DNA of 40,220 nucleotides from Sphingomonas sp. Leaf20 (GCF_001421535.1 NZ_LMKN01000002.1:1-40220), one strand, 5' to 3'; shown: positions 23,507 to 31,096, numbered from the stretch's first letter. Numbers and translations are program-made. The notes: a model not told the origin generated them from the letters alone.

Positions 23507-24556
23507 TTGCGTAGTATAAGTCTTTTCAGCGGTTGCGGAGGCCTTGACCTCGGACTGCACGATGCCGGCTTTAAAACCGTGCTTGCTTCCGATTTCGAGG
23601 GTTTGTGCGCGAAAACCTGGCGTCAAAACATGCCAGCCACACCGTTCGTCGTTGGCCGGATCGGCGACCTAACCCGATCCGATCTGGCTTCTCAGCTGGG
23701 CGGCAAGATTGGCGAAATTGATTTGATCGCCGGTGGTCCACCTTGCCCTCCGTTCTCAAAAAGCCGCTTTTACCTAAAGGACAAACCCCGCGCGCTTGAT
23801 GATCCCAATGGCTGGGAAACGATCAACGGCTACCTTAACATGCTCGATTGGGTGCGGCCCCGTGGCTTCATCCTCGAGAATGTGAAGGGGTTAGCCTACA
23901 AGGTTCACGCTGACGCGCTGGCGACAATCATCGAACGAGCCGAGAAGCTAGGCTACAAAGTCAGCACAGCGGTATTGAACGCGGCCAATTATGGCGTGCC
24001 CCAAATTCGAGAACGCTGCTTTGTGGTAGGCTCTCTTGACGCGCGCATCGAGCTTCCGAAGCCTACCCACTCTAACGATCCTACCTCGTCTCTTCTGCCT
24101 TGGGTAACAGCAGGAGACGTATTGGCTGACCTAGATACTGAAGAGAATGCATCGGATGAAGGTCATTTTGCAGGCGGTCAGCATAATGGCCTCCTTCAGC
24201 AAGTACCTCCTGGCGACAACTACCTTTATTTTACAGAAAAACGAGGGCATCCTGAGCCTACCTTCAAGTGGCGAGGTCGCTACTGGTCGTTCCTATTGAA
24301 GCTGAGCCCCGATATGCCCTCCTGGACAATACAGGCACGTCGATCGAACAATATGGGCCCGTTCCACTGGCGCAGCCGGATTTTACGGATCAGCGAAATC
24401 AAACGCTTGCAAACCTTTCCCGATGCTTTTGCGCTTGCTGGAACGGTTGAGCAGCAATGGCGCCAAATCGGCAACGCAGTGCCACCACTGCTTGCCGCCG
24501 CGGTTGGTCGCAGTGTCGCGGAGGCGATAGGCGCACCACTTCGGGATGCAGCATGA
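23507..24556 (+). CDS. DNA (cytosine-5)-methyltransferase 2 of the same operon
   Basis: The 349-residue protein carries motif I at SISLFSGCGGLDLG, motif IV at GGPPCPPFS with catalytic Cys80 (a PCP variant of the usual PCQ), ENV (124-126), QIRERCFVVG and QIGNAVPPLLA. The TTG at 23507 is used because motif I begins three codons later and AAGGA lies about 9 bases upstream. Two C5 methyltransferases with one endonuclease usually mean an asymmetric recognition site, each enzyme modifying one strand. The stop overlaps the endonuclease start as ATGA. Confidence 0.92.
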   Translation: MRSISLFSGCGGLDLGLHDAGFKTVLASDFEGLCAKTWRQNMPATPFVVGRIGDLTRSDLASQLGGKIGEIDLIAGGPPCPPFSKSRFYLKDKPRALDDPNGWETINGYLNMLDWVRPRGFILENVKGLAYKVHADALATIIERAEKLGYKVSTAVLNAANYGVPQIRERCFVVGSLDARIELPKPTHSNDPTSSLLPWVTAGDVLADLDTEENASDEGHFAGGQHNGLLQQVPPGDNYLYFTEKRGHPEPTFKWRGRYWSFLLKLSPDMPSWTIQARRSNNMGPFHWRSRILRISEIKRLQTFPDAFALAGTVEQQWRQIGNAVPPLLAAAVGRSVAEAIGAPLRDAA

Positions 24557-25953
24557 GGCGGCTACCATCCTTCAACGATTTCTCGCCGGGCATCATCAAA
24601 GATGTCCGGCGCCCGCTTGAGATCCTTGATCAGTTGGCACCTGACTTGGTGGCCGTGATCGCCGAATGGGACCGCGTCTTCTTCAATAGCGCCGGTAACA
24701 AACGGGCAAGCACAAACACCCCTGCAACACTGACCAGCCTTGGGCTGATGACGCGTGTACCGCTCGCACTTACCGACGCTGGTAGAACCATCCTTGTCGC
24801 ACCCGATGCGACGGAAGCGGCTCGCCTGCTCGCTCGCCATGTTGTCGATACACGCAACGGCATGACGATCATTGATGCGGTTCGCTCGCTCAACGCTCGA
24901 GGAGAGAAGCTTAGCAAGGAAAGCCTCAAACGTGAGCTCGAGGTAATCGGCATTGAGGGCCTCTCGAATGCCACCACCGACCATACGACCCTTCTCAATT
25001 GGATGATCGAAGCGGGGCTGTTTAAACGTCATGGCCTGGCCAACCCAGAACCGGACGAGGCGGTGATGAAGGCAGCGCTTGGTATCTCAGCCTCAGAGCG
25101 TTCCGGCTTCGCCGAACTTCCGCTCGCTCAACAAATCTTCCTTCAAATTCTGCGGCGTATCGCGGAGGGAAATGGGGGCGTCGATCTTCCTGCCAAGCAG
25201 GTCATTGACGAGTGTCTCCGAGATCACCGCGGCCGGTTCGATGAGGATCAGATACGCGCCAAGGTCATCAAGCCGTTGGTCGATAGCGGCTGGATAGAAG
25301 TGCCCGACGGCGTCACCCCAACCGGACGCGGTGGTAAAAGCGGTCCGATCCGACCATCGGCGAAGTTGATCGGCATTCCGATCGATGCGATTCTCCCGGA
25401 CTTCGATCAGATCGTGCCGGCAGACCTTCGCGCGAAGATCGATCTCCCACGTTCAGAGGTCCGCCGCCTGCTTGAAAGCAGTCAGACTTATGATCGTGGG
25501 CTTGGACTCGAACTTCTCGCACTCAAGATGATCCTCGACATCGGCCTCGAACCGCGAGCGTTCCGGCTTCGTAGTCGAGATACAGCCCATGCAGAGGTTG
25601 ATCTGACCGCTGAGGGCAAGAACCTCCTGTTCTCGCGCTGGAACTTTCAATGCAAATGCATCACCGGACGCGTAAGTCTTGGCGATGTCGCGAAGGAGGT
25701 GGGCCTCGCCATCTATTCCAAAGCGCACGTTGTCGCTGTCGTCACCACTAGCGACTTTTCAAGCGAGGCATTCGCCTACGCTCGTGAGATTACCCAGGCT
25801 ACGCACCTTCAGTTCCTACTGGTGAACGGAACGGTTGTGCGCAACTATCTCGACAAGGGGGCTAGCGTCCTGCTTGACCATGTTGCCAACAACGCCGTGA
25901 GCGTGATGGCGCAGAAGCGCAGCCAACCGATTGTGCCGGAGAATGCATCTTAG
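24553..25953 (+). CDS. Type II restriction endonuclease, Mrr-like PD-(D/E)XK fold
   Basis: The 466-residue protein begins MRRLPSFNDFSPG at an ATG overlapping the methyltransferase stop by 4 bases. Its C-terminal third holds a nuclease core: Glu320 in the helix GLGLELLALKMIL, Asp350 in AHAEVDLTAEG, and Gln366-Cys-Lys368 in NFQCKC, the E...D...QxK arrangement of Mrr-like enzymes. The N-terminal two thirds are helical with likely DNA-recognition helices (NATTDHTTLLNWMIEAGLFKRHG). The translational coupling to both methyltransferases makes it the cognate restriction enzyme. The specificity is unknown. Confidence 0.8.
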   Translation: MRRLPSFNDFSPGIIKDVRRPLEILDQLAPDLVAVIAEWDRVFFNSAGNKRASTNTPATLTSLGLMTRVPLALTDAGRTILVAPDATEAARLLARHVVDTRNGMTIIDAVRSLNARGEKLSKESLKRELEVIGIEGLSNATTDHTTLLNWMIEAGLFKRHGLANPEPDEAVMKAALGISASERSGFAELPLAQQIFLQILRRIAEGNGGVDLPAKQVIDECLRDHRGRFDEDQIRAKVIKPLVDSGWIEVPDGVTPTGRGGKSGPIRPSAKLIGIPIDAILPDFDQIVPADLRAKIDLPRSEVRRLLESSQTYDRGLGLELLALKMILDIGLEPRAFRLRSRDTAHAEVDLTAEGKNLLFSRWNFQCKCITGRVSLGDVAKEVGLAIYSKAHVVAVVTTSDFSSEAFAYAREITQATHLQFLLVNGTVVRNYLDKGASVLLDHVANNAVSVMAQKRSQPIVPENAS

Positions 25954-25970
25954 GTGTGACACCATCGAGG

Positions 25971-25985
25971 CTTGCACAGTGCAAG
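25971..25985. repeat. Palindrome CTTGCACAGTGCAAG, copy 1
   Basis: The core is embedded in a longer perfect palindrome (25967-25989, arms GAGGCTTGCAC and GTGCAAGCCTC around one A). It fills the 34-base gap between the convergent endonuclease and 226-aa genes, so it could act as a terminator there or be a protein-binding site. Confidence 0.8.
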
Positions 25986-25987
25986 CC

Positions 25988-26668
25988 TCACCCCCCTATC
26001 GACAGGAGCGGCGCGTAAAGGAATGCGACATAGGCGCTCTGCCGGCTAAGGGCGATATGACGCTCGGAACCGGTCTGAACAGCATCGCCTTCTCCCTCTC
26101 GCCCAAGCCCAAAGCTTGCCAGGGCCTCCGGAGCTGCAAACAGCGTACCGCAGGTCATCCAGAAGCCGCCGCTATCAGCCTGCAACAGCCGCGCCAGGAA
26201 GCAGGGCGACCCTACCCTATCCAGATACTGCCCAAGGCTGGCATCCACGACCCAGAGCGTTCCCTCGTTCGCCAGATCTCGGAGCAGCCAGCCGGCAACT
26301 GGATGGACCTCATGCACGGTCCAGAACGATATTATGCTCGCCTGCAGGCCTGTGAGAACGCGAGCATCATCCGACCCGGCCGGCAGTGCTGTCTGGCGTG
26401 CGTAACGCTCCAGCGCCGTGCTGCGCCCCTTGTCAGCCGTCCAGGCCGCCAGTTCGATGACGAATGCCGCCTGATCGTTGCTTCCCGTCCAGACGTCAGG
26501 GCGCAGACGCGCTAACCGCTTCGCATGATCCTGCGCGCGGACGGGCGAAAGGAACGGTGCCAGCGCGCGAAAATGCCGTTCGGCGAGGTCGTGCAGTGCC
26601 TGGGACCGCGCAATATGCGCGTCCTGATCAAGCTGGGCTGAAGCGTCCGACGCCATATTCATCATCAT
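25988..26668 (-). CDS. Hypothetical protein, 226 aa
   Basis: The protein is rich in Ala, Leu and Arg and has no domain I recognise. It has no signal peptide; segments such as PVAGWLLRDLANEGTLWVVDASLGQYL suggest a compact soluble protein. It is divergent from the small XRE regulator, and its ATG lies 2 bases from the 31-bp palindrome, leaving no room for a ribosome-binding site, so its message may be leaderless. That position also means the XRE protein probably represses it. The gene ends 34 bases from the restriction endonuclease. Confidence 0.6.
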   Translation of the reverse strand: MMMNMASDASAQLDQDAHIARSQALHDLAERHFRALAPFLSPVRAQDHAKRLARLRPDVWTGSNDQAAFVIELAAWTADKGRSTALERYARQTALPAGSDDARVLTGLQASIISFWTVHEVHPVAGWLLRDLANEGTLWVVDASLGQYLDRVGSPCFLARLLQADSGGFWMTCGTLFAAPEALASFGLGREGEGDAVQTGSERHIALSRQSAYVAFLYAPLLSIGG

Positions 26669-26670
26669 AT

Positions 26671-26701
26671 GTCGACTATATCCGATAGTGATATAGTCGA
26701 C
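26671..26701. promoter_or_regulatory. 31-bp palindromic operator between divergent genes
   Basis: GTCGACTATATC (26671-26682) and GATATAGTCGAC (26690-26701) are perfect 12-bp complements around CGATAGT. The site lies 2 bases from one start codon and 20 from the other, so a bound dimer would block both genes. The GACT/AGTC half-sites resemble the C-boxes bound by restriction-modification controller proteins, which belong to the same XRE family as the adjacent gene. Confidence 0.75.
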
Positions 26702-26721
26702 AATCGTCTGCCAGTTGGCGG

Positions 26722-26985
26722 ATGGAGCTTTGCGAACTGGTTGGCCGAAATGTTCGCCGTCACCGTGCCGCGGCCGGTCTGACGCAGGAAGAACTCGCGT
26801 TCCGGGCGGGTATGGATCGCACTTATCTCAGCGATATCGAGCGCGGACGCCGTAACCCTACCCTGCTCACAATGCAGGATCTGGCCGTTCCGTTGAACAT
26901 CAACGTTGTCGATCTGCTCGAGGGAAGCCAGCTGCTCGACCTTCCCAAAACACCTTCGCGGCCCCGCGCTGCCAGAGACTTCTAG
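26722..26985 (+). CDS. Small XRE-family regulator (controller-protein-like)
   Basis: The 87-residue protein is almost only a helix-turn-helix domain: LVGRNVRRHRAAAGLTQEELAFRAGMDRTYLSDIERGRRNPTLLTMQDLAVPLNI. Size and sequence resemble the controller (C) proteins of type II restriction-modification systems, but also plasmid and phage repressors. It is transcribed away from the 226-aa gene across a 31-bp palindrome that is the obvious binding site. No clear ribosome-binding site precedes the ATG. It ends 28 bases from the convergent mobC gene. Confidence 0.8.
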   Translation: MELCELVGRNVRRHRAAAGLTQEELAFRAGMDRTYLSDIERGRRNPTLLTMQDLAVPLNINVVDLLEGSQLLDLPKTPSRPRAARDF

Positions 26986-26996
26986 CAGAACTGAGG

Positions 26997-27011
26997 CTTG
27001 CACTGTGCAAG
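26997..27011. repeat. Palindrome CTTGCACTGTGCAAG, copy 2
   Basis: It lies in the 28-base gap between the convergent XRE and mobC genes, extended on both sides as CTGAGG...GTCTCAG with one mismatch. Its placement repeats that of copy 1. Confidence 0.8.
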
Positions 27012-27013
27012 TC

Positions 27014-27673
27014 TCAGTCGTCACCATCGCGAAAGCGTGCCGGCCTGCGCCGGGGCCGGTTGTTGCGCTGACGCTCGGCTTCCTTTGCCCGGGCATCTCG
27101 AAGTTTCCGGGCGCCAGGTGTCGGTTTGGGTCGCTCGTCCTGGGGTAATCCCCAGTAGTCGTAATCACCGGTGATGGTGGCCACGATGCGGTGCATCTGG
27201 CTGCGGACAAAATCGGCCGCCTCCTGTGCCACAACATGCTGGTGAGGCGGAAATACACCGCTTTGAACCGCAACGTTTAAGGCTCGAGCGATCTGGTTGA
27301 GGTTCCTCCCTATCGCCAGGACCTCGTATGCAACCTGTCGCAAGACATCCAGCTGGCTGTCGTTCCAGGCCGGCTTACGGGTGAGATGAACAAGGGCGAG
27401 CGAGCGCAACCAGTTCGCTGGGGTGGTCCCCCTGTCCCGTGCAGCCTCAGCCAAGGCGACACGCTCAGGAGGCTTAAGGCGCACGCCGATCTGCAAACCC
27501 GTGCCCACGCCCGCCGGTGATGCCGGCGGGTTCCCATCGACCGCTTCGGTAATCATGCGCCGAAGAGCGGCGGAGGCTCCACCGTCGGTTTGTCTGGCCC
27601 ATGCCGCAAACCGCTCGGCCAGAGCCTCATCGACATAGGCGCCGACCATCTTTTGTCCGGGCTTTGCGGGCAT
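27014..27673 (-). CDS. mobC: MobC-like plasmid mobilisation (relaxosome) protein
   Basis: The 219-residue protein contains RLKPPERVALAEAARDRGTTPANWLRSL, a ribbon-helix-helix-like DNA-binding segment, and AYEVLAIGRNLNQIARALN, the GxNLNQIAR motif that defines MobC and related relaxosome accessory proteins. These bind near oriT and help the relaxase open the DNA. The basic tail (NRPRRRPARFRDGDD) fits DNA binding. ATG 27673 is used; a TTG one codon earlier is less likely. No relaxase gene is present in the window, so mobilisation would need one elsewhere on the replicon. Confidence 0.8.
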   Translation of the reverse strand: MPAKPGQKMVGAYVDEALAERFAAWARQTDGGASAALRRMITEAVDGNPPASPAGVGTGLQIGVRLKPPERVALAEAARDRGTTPANWLRSLALVHLTRKPAWNDSQLDVLRQVAYEVLAIGRNLNQIARALNVAVQSGVFPPHQHVVAQEAADFVRSQMHRIVATITGDYDYWGLPQDERPKPTPGARKLRDARAKEAERQRNNRPRRRPARFRDGDD

Positions 27674-27837
27674 CAAAAACCATCCTGTTTAAAACCTGCT
27701 CCCATCCAACATATCCTGCCCTAGTCCTTCTCACTATCGCCTTCTTACGCAAACGATCAGAAAGACGGGCATGAGGGGGAAGATGGATCTGTCCGTGGCC
27801 AAGCCTGCTGTGCTGACCGATTGGGGGGCTGGTCGGG

Positions 27838-27852
27838 CTTGCACAGTGCAAG
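27838..27852. repeat. Palindrome CTTGCACAGTGCAAG, copy 3
   Basis: This copy lies between divergent genes, 165 bases upstream of mobC. Unlike copies 1, 2 and 5 it cannot be a terminator for a neighbouring gene, which argues for a binding-site role. Confidence 0.8.
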
Positions 27853-27894
27853 TCTGCAAGCCCAGCCCCACAGCCTTTCAAACGCATCCCGAGG

Positions 27895-27909
27895 CTTGCA
27901 CTGTGCAAG
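27895..27909. repeat. Palindrome CTTGCACTGTGCAAG, copy 4
   Basis: It lies 57 bases after copy 3 and 46 bases before the start of the ExoVII-like gene, in operator position. The flanks GAGG...CCTGC extend the symmetry slightly. Confidence 0.8.
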
Positions 27910-27955
27910 CCTGCCGCGGCTGGACGCCTGTTGAAACTCCTGGCTATCTGGCGCG

Positions 27956-29002
27956 ATGACCGATCAACGCCGTGCCCCGCCCTCTCCCTACGGCAGAGCA
28001 CCACTCACGCCGGAAGTGCTGACCGATCTGATCCGCATCTCGGCACCTGACGGTGTCATTGCGGTCAAGGGTATCGCGAAGGAGGTGAAAGAGCCTCGTG
28101 TCTACGGTGACCATGCCACCGTATACGGCGAGTTGACGCTGGGTGCGGCCTTGGTCTCGTTCGCTGTGCCGGCCGAATGTGCCCCACAGGAGGATCAGGC
28201 CGTCATCATTGAGGGCCACCTCCGGTTCAAACTGGCAAACCGATCAGGCAACAATGTCTGGCGGGGAAACTGGCAGGTGATGTTGGTCGGCCACGTCGTC
28301 GGCGAATGGAAACCGGTCGCAATGCCAACACGGGTTATTCCGCTACCCGAGCGGGGCGAGCGCATCCCGCTCAGCATGTTTATCCTCAACCACGGCGTCG
28401 AGGCACTGGCCGTGCTGACGTCGCACAACGGCCAGCGCGATCTTGCCCAGTCGGTCTCCTCGGGCAAATGCGAGCAACAACCGCAGTTCGTGAAGGCCAA
28501 TTTTGCCAATCCAGATGCCTTTCTTCAGGCTCTGGACGCGATCCCGACCGACGGCAGTGTCCGGGGACTAGCTGTTGTCCGCGGAGGAGGTGCAGGGCTT
28601 GATGTGATCGCCGGATCACGAGAGGTTGTCGCGGCGCTGCTGAGGAAAGACCTGCCCTTCTACACGGCCCTTGGCCACGACAGCGATGTCAGCCTGGCAG
28701 ATCGGTCGGCCGACCAGGTCTTCCATACCCCCTCCGAGTTAGGCACTGCTATTGCACGTGCTGCGCATGAGGCAGACGATCGTGCGAAACAGCATCAGCG
28801 GCTCAATGCCCAGGCAGGGTTGCTGGACAGGCAAAAAGCGCAGCTCGACGATCAGGCGCATCAGATTGCTCAGCTGGGGACCGATGCGACCCATGCAGCG
28901 GAGGTGGCCAATGGCCGAGCCCGCAGCCTGCGCAATATGCTGATAGTCGCAAGCCTGCTCATCGCCGCGCTGCTCTGGCTACTGGTTCGCCAAGGGGGAT
29001 GA
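27956..29002 (+). CDS. Membrane-anchored protein resembling the exonuclease VII large subunit
   Basis: The 348-residue protein follows the XseA plan. An OB-fold-like N-terminus (about 34-118) precedes a catalytic-like domain with GLAVVRGGGAGLDVIAG (about 204-220, compare RGGGS in XseA) and YTALGHDSDVSLADRSADQVFHTPSE (about 236-261, compare the GHETD...AD.RA.TPS block). After a short coiled coil (about 270-325) it ends with a hydrophobic helix, about 329-345, and KR-type charges. E. coli XseA is about 456 residues and has no such helix. No small subunit (XseB) is present. It therefore probably cleaves or binds single-stranded DNA at the membrane, perhaps during plasmid entry; that role is inferred. 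Confidence 0.75.
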   Translation: MTDQRRAPPSPYGRAPLTPEVLTDLIRISAPDGVIAVKGIAKEVKEPRVYGDHATVYGELTLGAALVSFAVPAECAPQEDQAVIIEGHLRFKLANRSGNNVWRGNWQVMLVGHVVGEWKPVAMPTRVIPLPERGERIPLSMFILNHGVEALAVLTSHNGQRDLAQSVSSGKCEQQPQFVKANFANPDAFLQALDAIPTDGSVRGLAVVRGGGAGLDVIAGSREVVAALLRKDLPFYTALGHDSDVSLADRSADQVFHTPSELGTAIARAAHEADDRAKQHQRLNAQAGLLDRQKAQLDDQAHQIAQLGTDATHAAEVANGRARSLRNMLIVASLLIAALLWLLVRQGG

Positions 29003-29005
29003 ATC

Positions 29006-29020
29006 CTTGCACAGTGCAAG
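29006..29020. repeat. Palindrome CTTGCACAGTGCAAG, copy 5
   Basis: It begins 4 bases after the stop of the ExoVII-like gene. Together with copies 1 and 2 it gives three of five copies placed immediately after stop codons. Confidence 0.8.
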
Positions 29021-29055
29021 CATGGGGATAGCGGCTGGAATGATGACGGTGCCCG

Positions 29056-29190
29056 TTAGAAGAGGCTCCACAACCGCAGCGCAGTCGCAATGGCAAGTTC
29101 GATACCGACGATAATGACCACGATGTTCTGCACTCGATACGCACGGAGAAGATCAGCTCCAGCAGCACGCATGCGGTCGCTGGAACCCAT
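29056..29190 (-). CDS. Small one-helix membrane protein, 44 aa
   Basis: The product starts MGSSDRMRAAGADLLRAYRV and continues with a single hydrophobic helix (NIVVIIVGIELAIATALRLW), ending SLF. GGGAG lies about 10 bases upstream of the ATG. It has a polar, positively charged N-terminus and one helix, as expected for a small inner-membrane protein. It is convergent with the ExoVII-like gene and divergent from the HAD gene. No family is recognised. Confidence 0.5.
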   Translation of the reverse strand: MGSSDRMRAAGADLLRAYRVQNIVVIIVGIELAIATALRLWSLF

Positions 29191-29356
29191 TTGATCTACG
29201 CTCCCGTTGACGTCTCGCATCACTTTCCCATTCCCGCGCCTAATCGTGTTAGAAAAACGGCAACAAGCCTATTCCGCCGCCAAACCGCATAAATGAAAAG
29301 TCCGTCTAGCCGAATCTAGGATCATCACCACCCCATCGACACAGGACGATCCTGCC

Positions 29357-30448
29357 ATGAGCGATGCCCCTCCAAGTTTCCGCACACCAGCTGAGCAAGC
29401 TGCCTACGCGGCCGTGCTGGCTGACTTGGCCGGCCGCGATCGGGGAGACGAGGCGATCATTGTCTTCCGCGAGCCAACCGATCCGGACGCGGCGGTGGTC
29501 GCCGATGCCATGATCCGTGCCGGCACTGTCAGCGACGAACTGTACGCCCGCCTGCTCGTCGCTGCCGATCGGCTCTATGCTCCACCGCCGGTCACCCGTG
29601 CGGTAGCATTCGATGCCTTCGGCACGCTGGTCCATATCGGCCGCAAGCGGCATCCGTTCGAGCGGCTGATCCGGCAGGCCCGTGACCGGGCGAACTCCCT
29701 GCCCTCGCCGATGGTCCAATCGATCGGCCTCGCCGATTATGCGGCTGCGCTGGGGTTGCCTTACCCGGAGGCTGAGTTGGTGATGCTGGACGAGGAACTG
29801 GCGACGATCACGCTATACCCCGACACACTCGATGCACTTCATCGGGTCCGAGAGCAGGGTGTGCGGGTTGCCGTCGCATCCAACCTGGCCTTGCCCTATG
29901 CGGCCCCACTAAAGGCCCTGCTGGGCGATCTGGTGGATATTTGGCACTTCTCCTTCGATGAAGGCGTGATCAAGCCTGACGGGGCGTTCTATGCCGGCTT
30001 GACGGCACGCCTGGGATGCGAGGCCAGTGAGCTGCTGATGGTCGGCGACACTTGGCGCGACGATATGGTCGGCGCCGTCGAGGCAGGATCGCGTGCGCGG
30101 TGGGTCGATCGTGACGGCCGAGCCTCCCATACCCGCCGGTTTATTGCCGTTCGCGAACTGGGTGACGCCTATCCTGATCGACGGAAAACCGAGCAAATGA
30201 CGGAGTTGGAGCTTTTCCGCAGCGGCATCGACGCAAACCTTGATTATCTTCACAACCAGCGGTGGGCGGTTCGGGCGGGTCTGTTGCGGCAGATCCTTAC
30301 GGACGCACCGGAAGCGGAGAAGGCAGCTGCCAAGCGAGCGCTGGACGATCATTACGACACGCGTGGCCAGCCTGAAATCAGCCGTGCCCCACTGATGCGA
30401 AATGCGATTGCGACTATCGTCGCACGAAAGCATACGCGACGGGCATAG
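29357..30448 (+). CDS. HAD-superfamily hydrolase with extra N- and C-terminal regions
   Basis: The 363-residue protein contains a complete HAD core: motif I AFDAFGTL with nucleophile Asp86, motif II VAVASN with Ser175, motif III KPD with Lys206 and motif IV VGDTWRDD with Asp231 and Asp235. The family hydrolyses phosphate or halide groups from small molecules. About 80 residues precede the core and about 100 follow it (LELFRSGIDANLDYLHNQRWAVRAG onward), so this is larger than a typical 220-240 residue member. The substrate is not evident. It lies between the mob region and the replication origin, and no neighbour suggests a pathway. Confidence 0.85.
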   Translation: MSDAPPSFRTPAEQAAYAAVLADLAGRDRGDEAIIVFREPTDPDAAVVADAMIRAGTVSDELYARLLVAADRLYAPPPVTRAVAFDAFGTLVHIGRKRHPFERLIRQARDRANSLPSPMVQSIGLADYAAALGLPYPEAELVMLDEELATITLYPDTLDALHRVREQGVRVAVASNLALPYAAPLKALLGDLVDIWHFSFDEGVIKPDGAFYAGLTARLGCEASELLMVGDTWRDDMVGAVEAGSRARWVDRDGRASHTRRFIAVRELGDAYPDRRKTEQMTELELFRSGIDANLDYLHNQRWAVRAGLLRQILTDAPEAEKAAAKRALDDHYDTRGQPEISRAPLMRNAIATIVARKHTRRA

Positions 30449-31096
30449 AAGGCGTAGGAGGCGCGTATTTTGTTTAACGGCTAGCCGGCCCTGGAGAACC
30501 GGGTAGGTTTGATCCACTACCAATGGTGTTTACGTCGCGATTAGATAATCTTCGCTTTCGACGACGGGCCACTCCATTCTCTAGCGATCCGCAAGCAGGC
30601 CTCTAATTAACCTACGCGTCGTGGTGAATACTTGGATGCAGGTACGACTTAATCCATTTTTCAAAAATATAAAAAGTCGTTGGTTAGAGGGTTTATACCT
30701 GATGTTAATGAGTTAGTTGGCCTTTTAATGCGCTTTAACGCCCTTTTTTCCGTGGGTTAGCTCGATAATGCTGTTCCGGATGTGTCGTCGTCTCGTTCCT
30801 AGAATGTCGACCACTAGGTTCCCGAAGGATCGACCTTGCGTTCCTGAAGGAGCGAACCTTGTTCCTGGAGTGTCGAAGGCGCGCTCGATTGCGTAGTTTT
30901 TCAAGAGCAATTGAATCAGTTCGGCAAGGTTTGTCCGAAGGGACGTTCAATTGCGACAGATGCCCAAGCGTCAAGCGGGAGGGACATTTACAAGCACGAC
31001 ACTTCGGGAACGGTTGGGCCATTTATAGCGGTTCTGACGTACGCGCGGCTCCCCTGCCCTCCCCAAGGCGCATGCAGTTCATAAGACGAAGCAGTG
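30449..31096. other. Replication-origin region, no protein gene
   Basis: The 648 bases between the HAD gene and the end of repA are unusually AT-rich in the first part (30640-30740, with TTTTTCAAAAATATAAAAAG) and hold tandem iteron-like repeats in the middle. An inverted repeat GCAATTGAA (30907-30915) / TTCAATTGC (30946-30954) follows. An AT-rich stretch beside iterons and repA is the usual composition of a plasmid oriV. Confidence 0.6.
30795..30882. repeat. Four iteron-like direct repeats
   Basis: Units start at 30795, 30818, 30840 and 30861, spaced 23, 22 and 21 bases. They read GTTCCTAGAATGTCGACC, GTTCCCGAAGGATCGACC, GTTCCTGAAGGAGCGAACC and GTTCCTGGAGTGTCGAAGG, with consensus GTTCCYRRAR-G-TCGAMC. 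The spacing of two helical turns is that of iterons bound by a plasmid initiator. Confidence 0.65.

Larger units (their letters stand above)
27674..27955. other. Divergent region upstream of mobC, candidate oriT
   Basis: The stretch lies upstream of mobC and of the ExoVII-like gene and contains two copies of the CTTGCAC palindrome 57 bases apart. An oriT is commonly found next to mobC and carries inverted repeats, so this is the best place to look for one. I see no recognised nic consensus. Confidence 0.35.

Noticed and set aside
25931..26515. A 194-codon plus-strand frame opposite the 226-aa gene
   Set aside because: It is rich in Arg, Pro, Gln and Cys in the way antisense frames of GC-rich genes are, and begins inside the palindrome; the minus-strand gene has better composition and a regulatory region.
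25971..29020. Reading the five palindromes as a CRISPR array
   Set aside because: Copies are 57 to over 1000 bases apart with genes between, and are palindromic throughout, so they do not form repeats and spacers.
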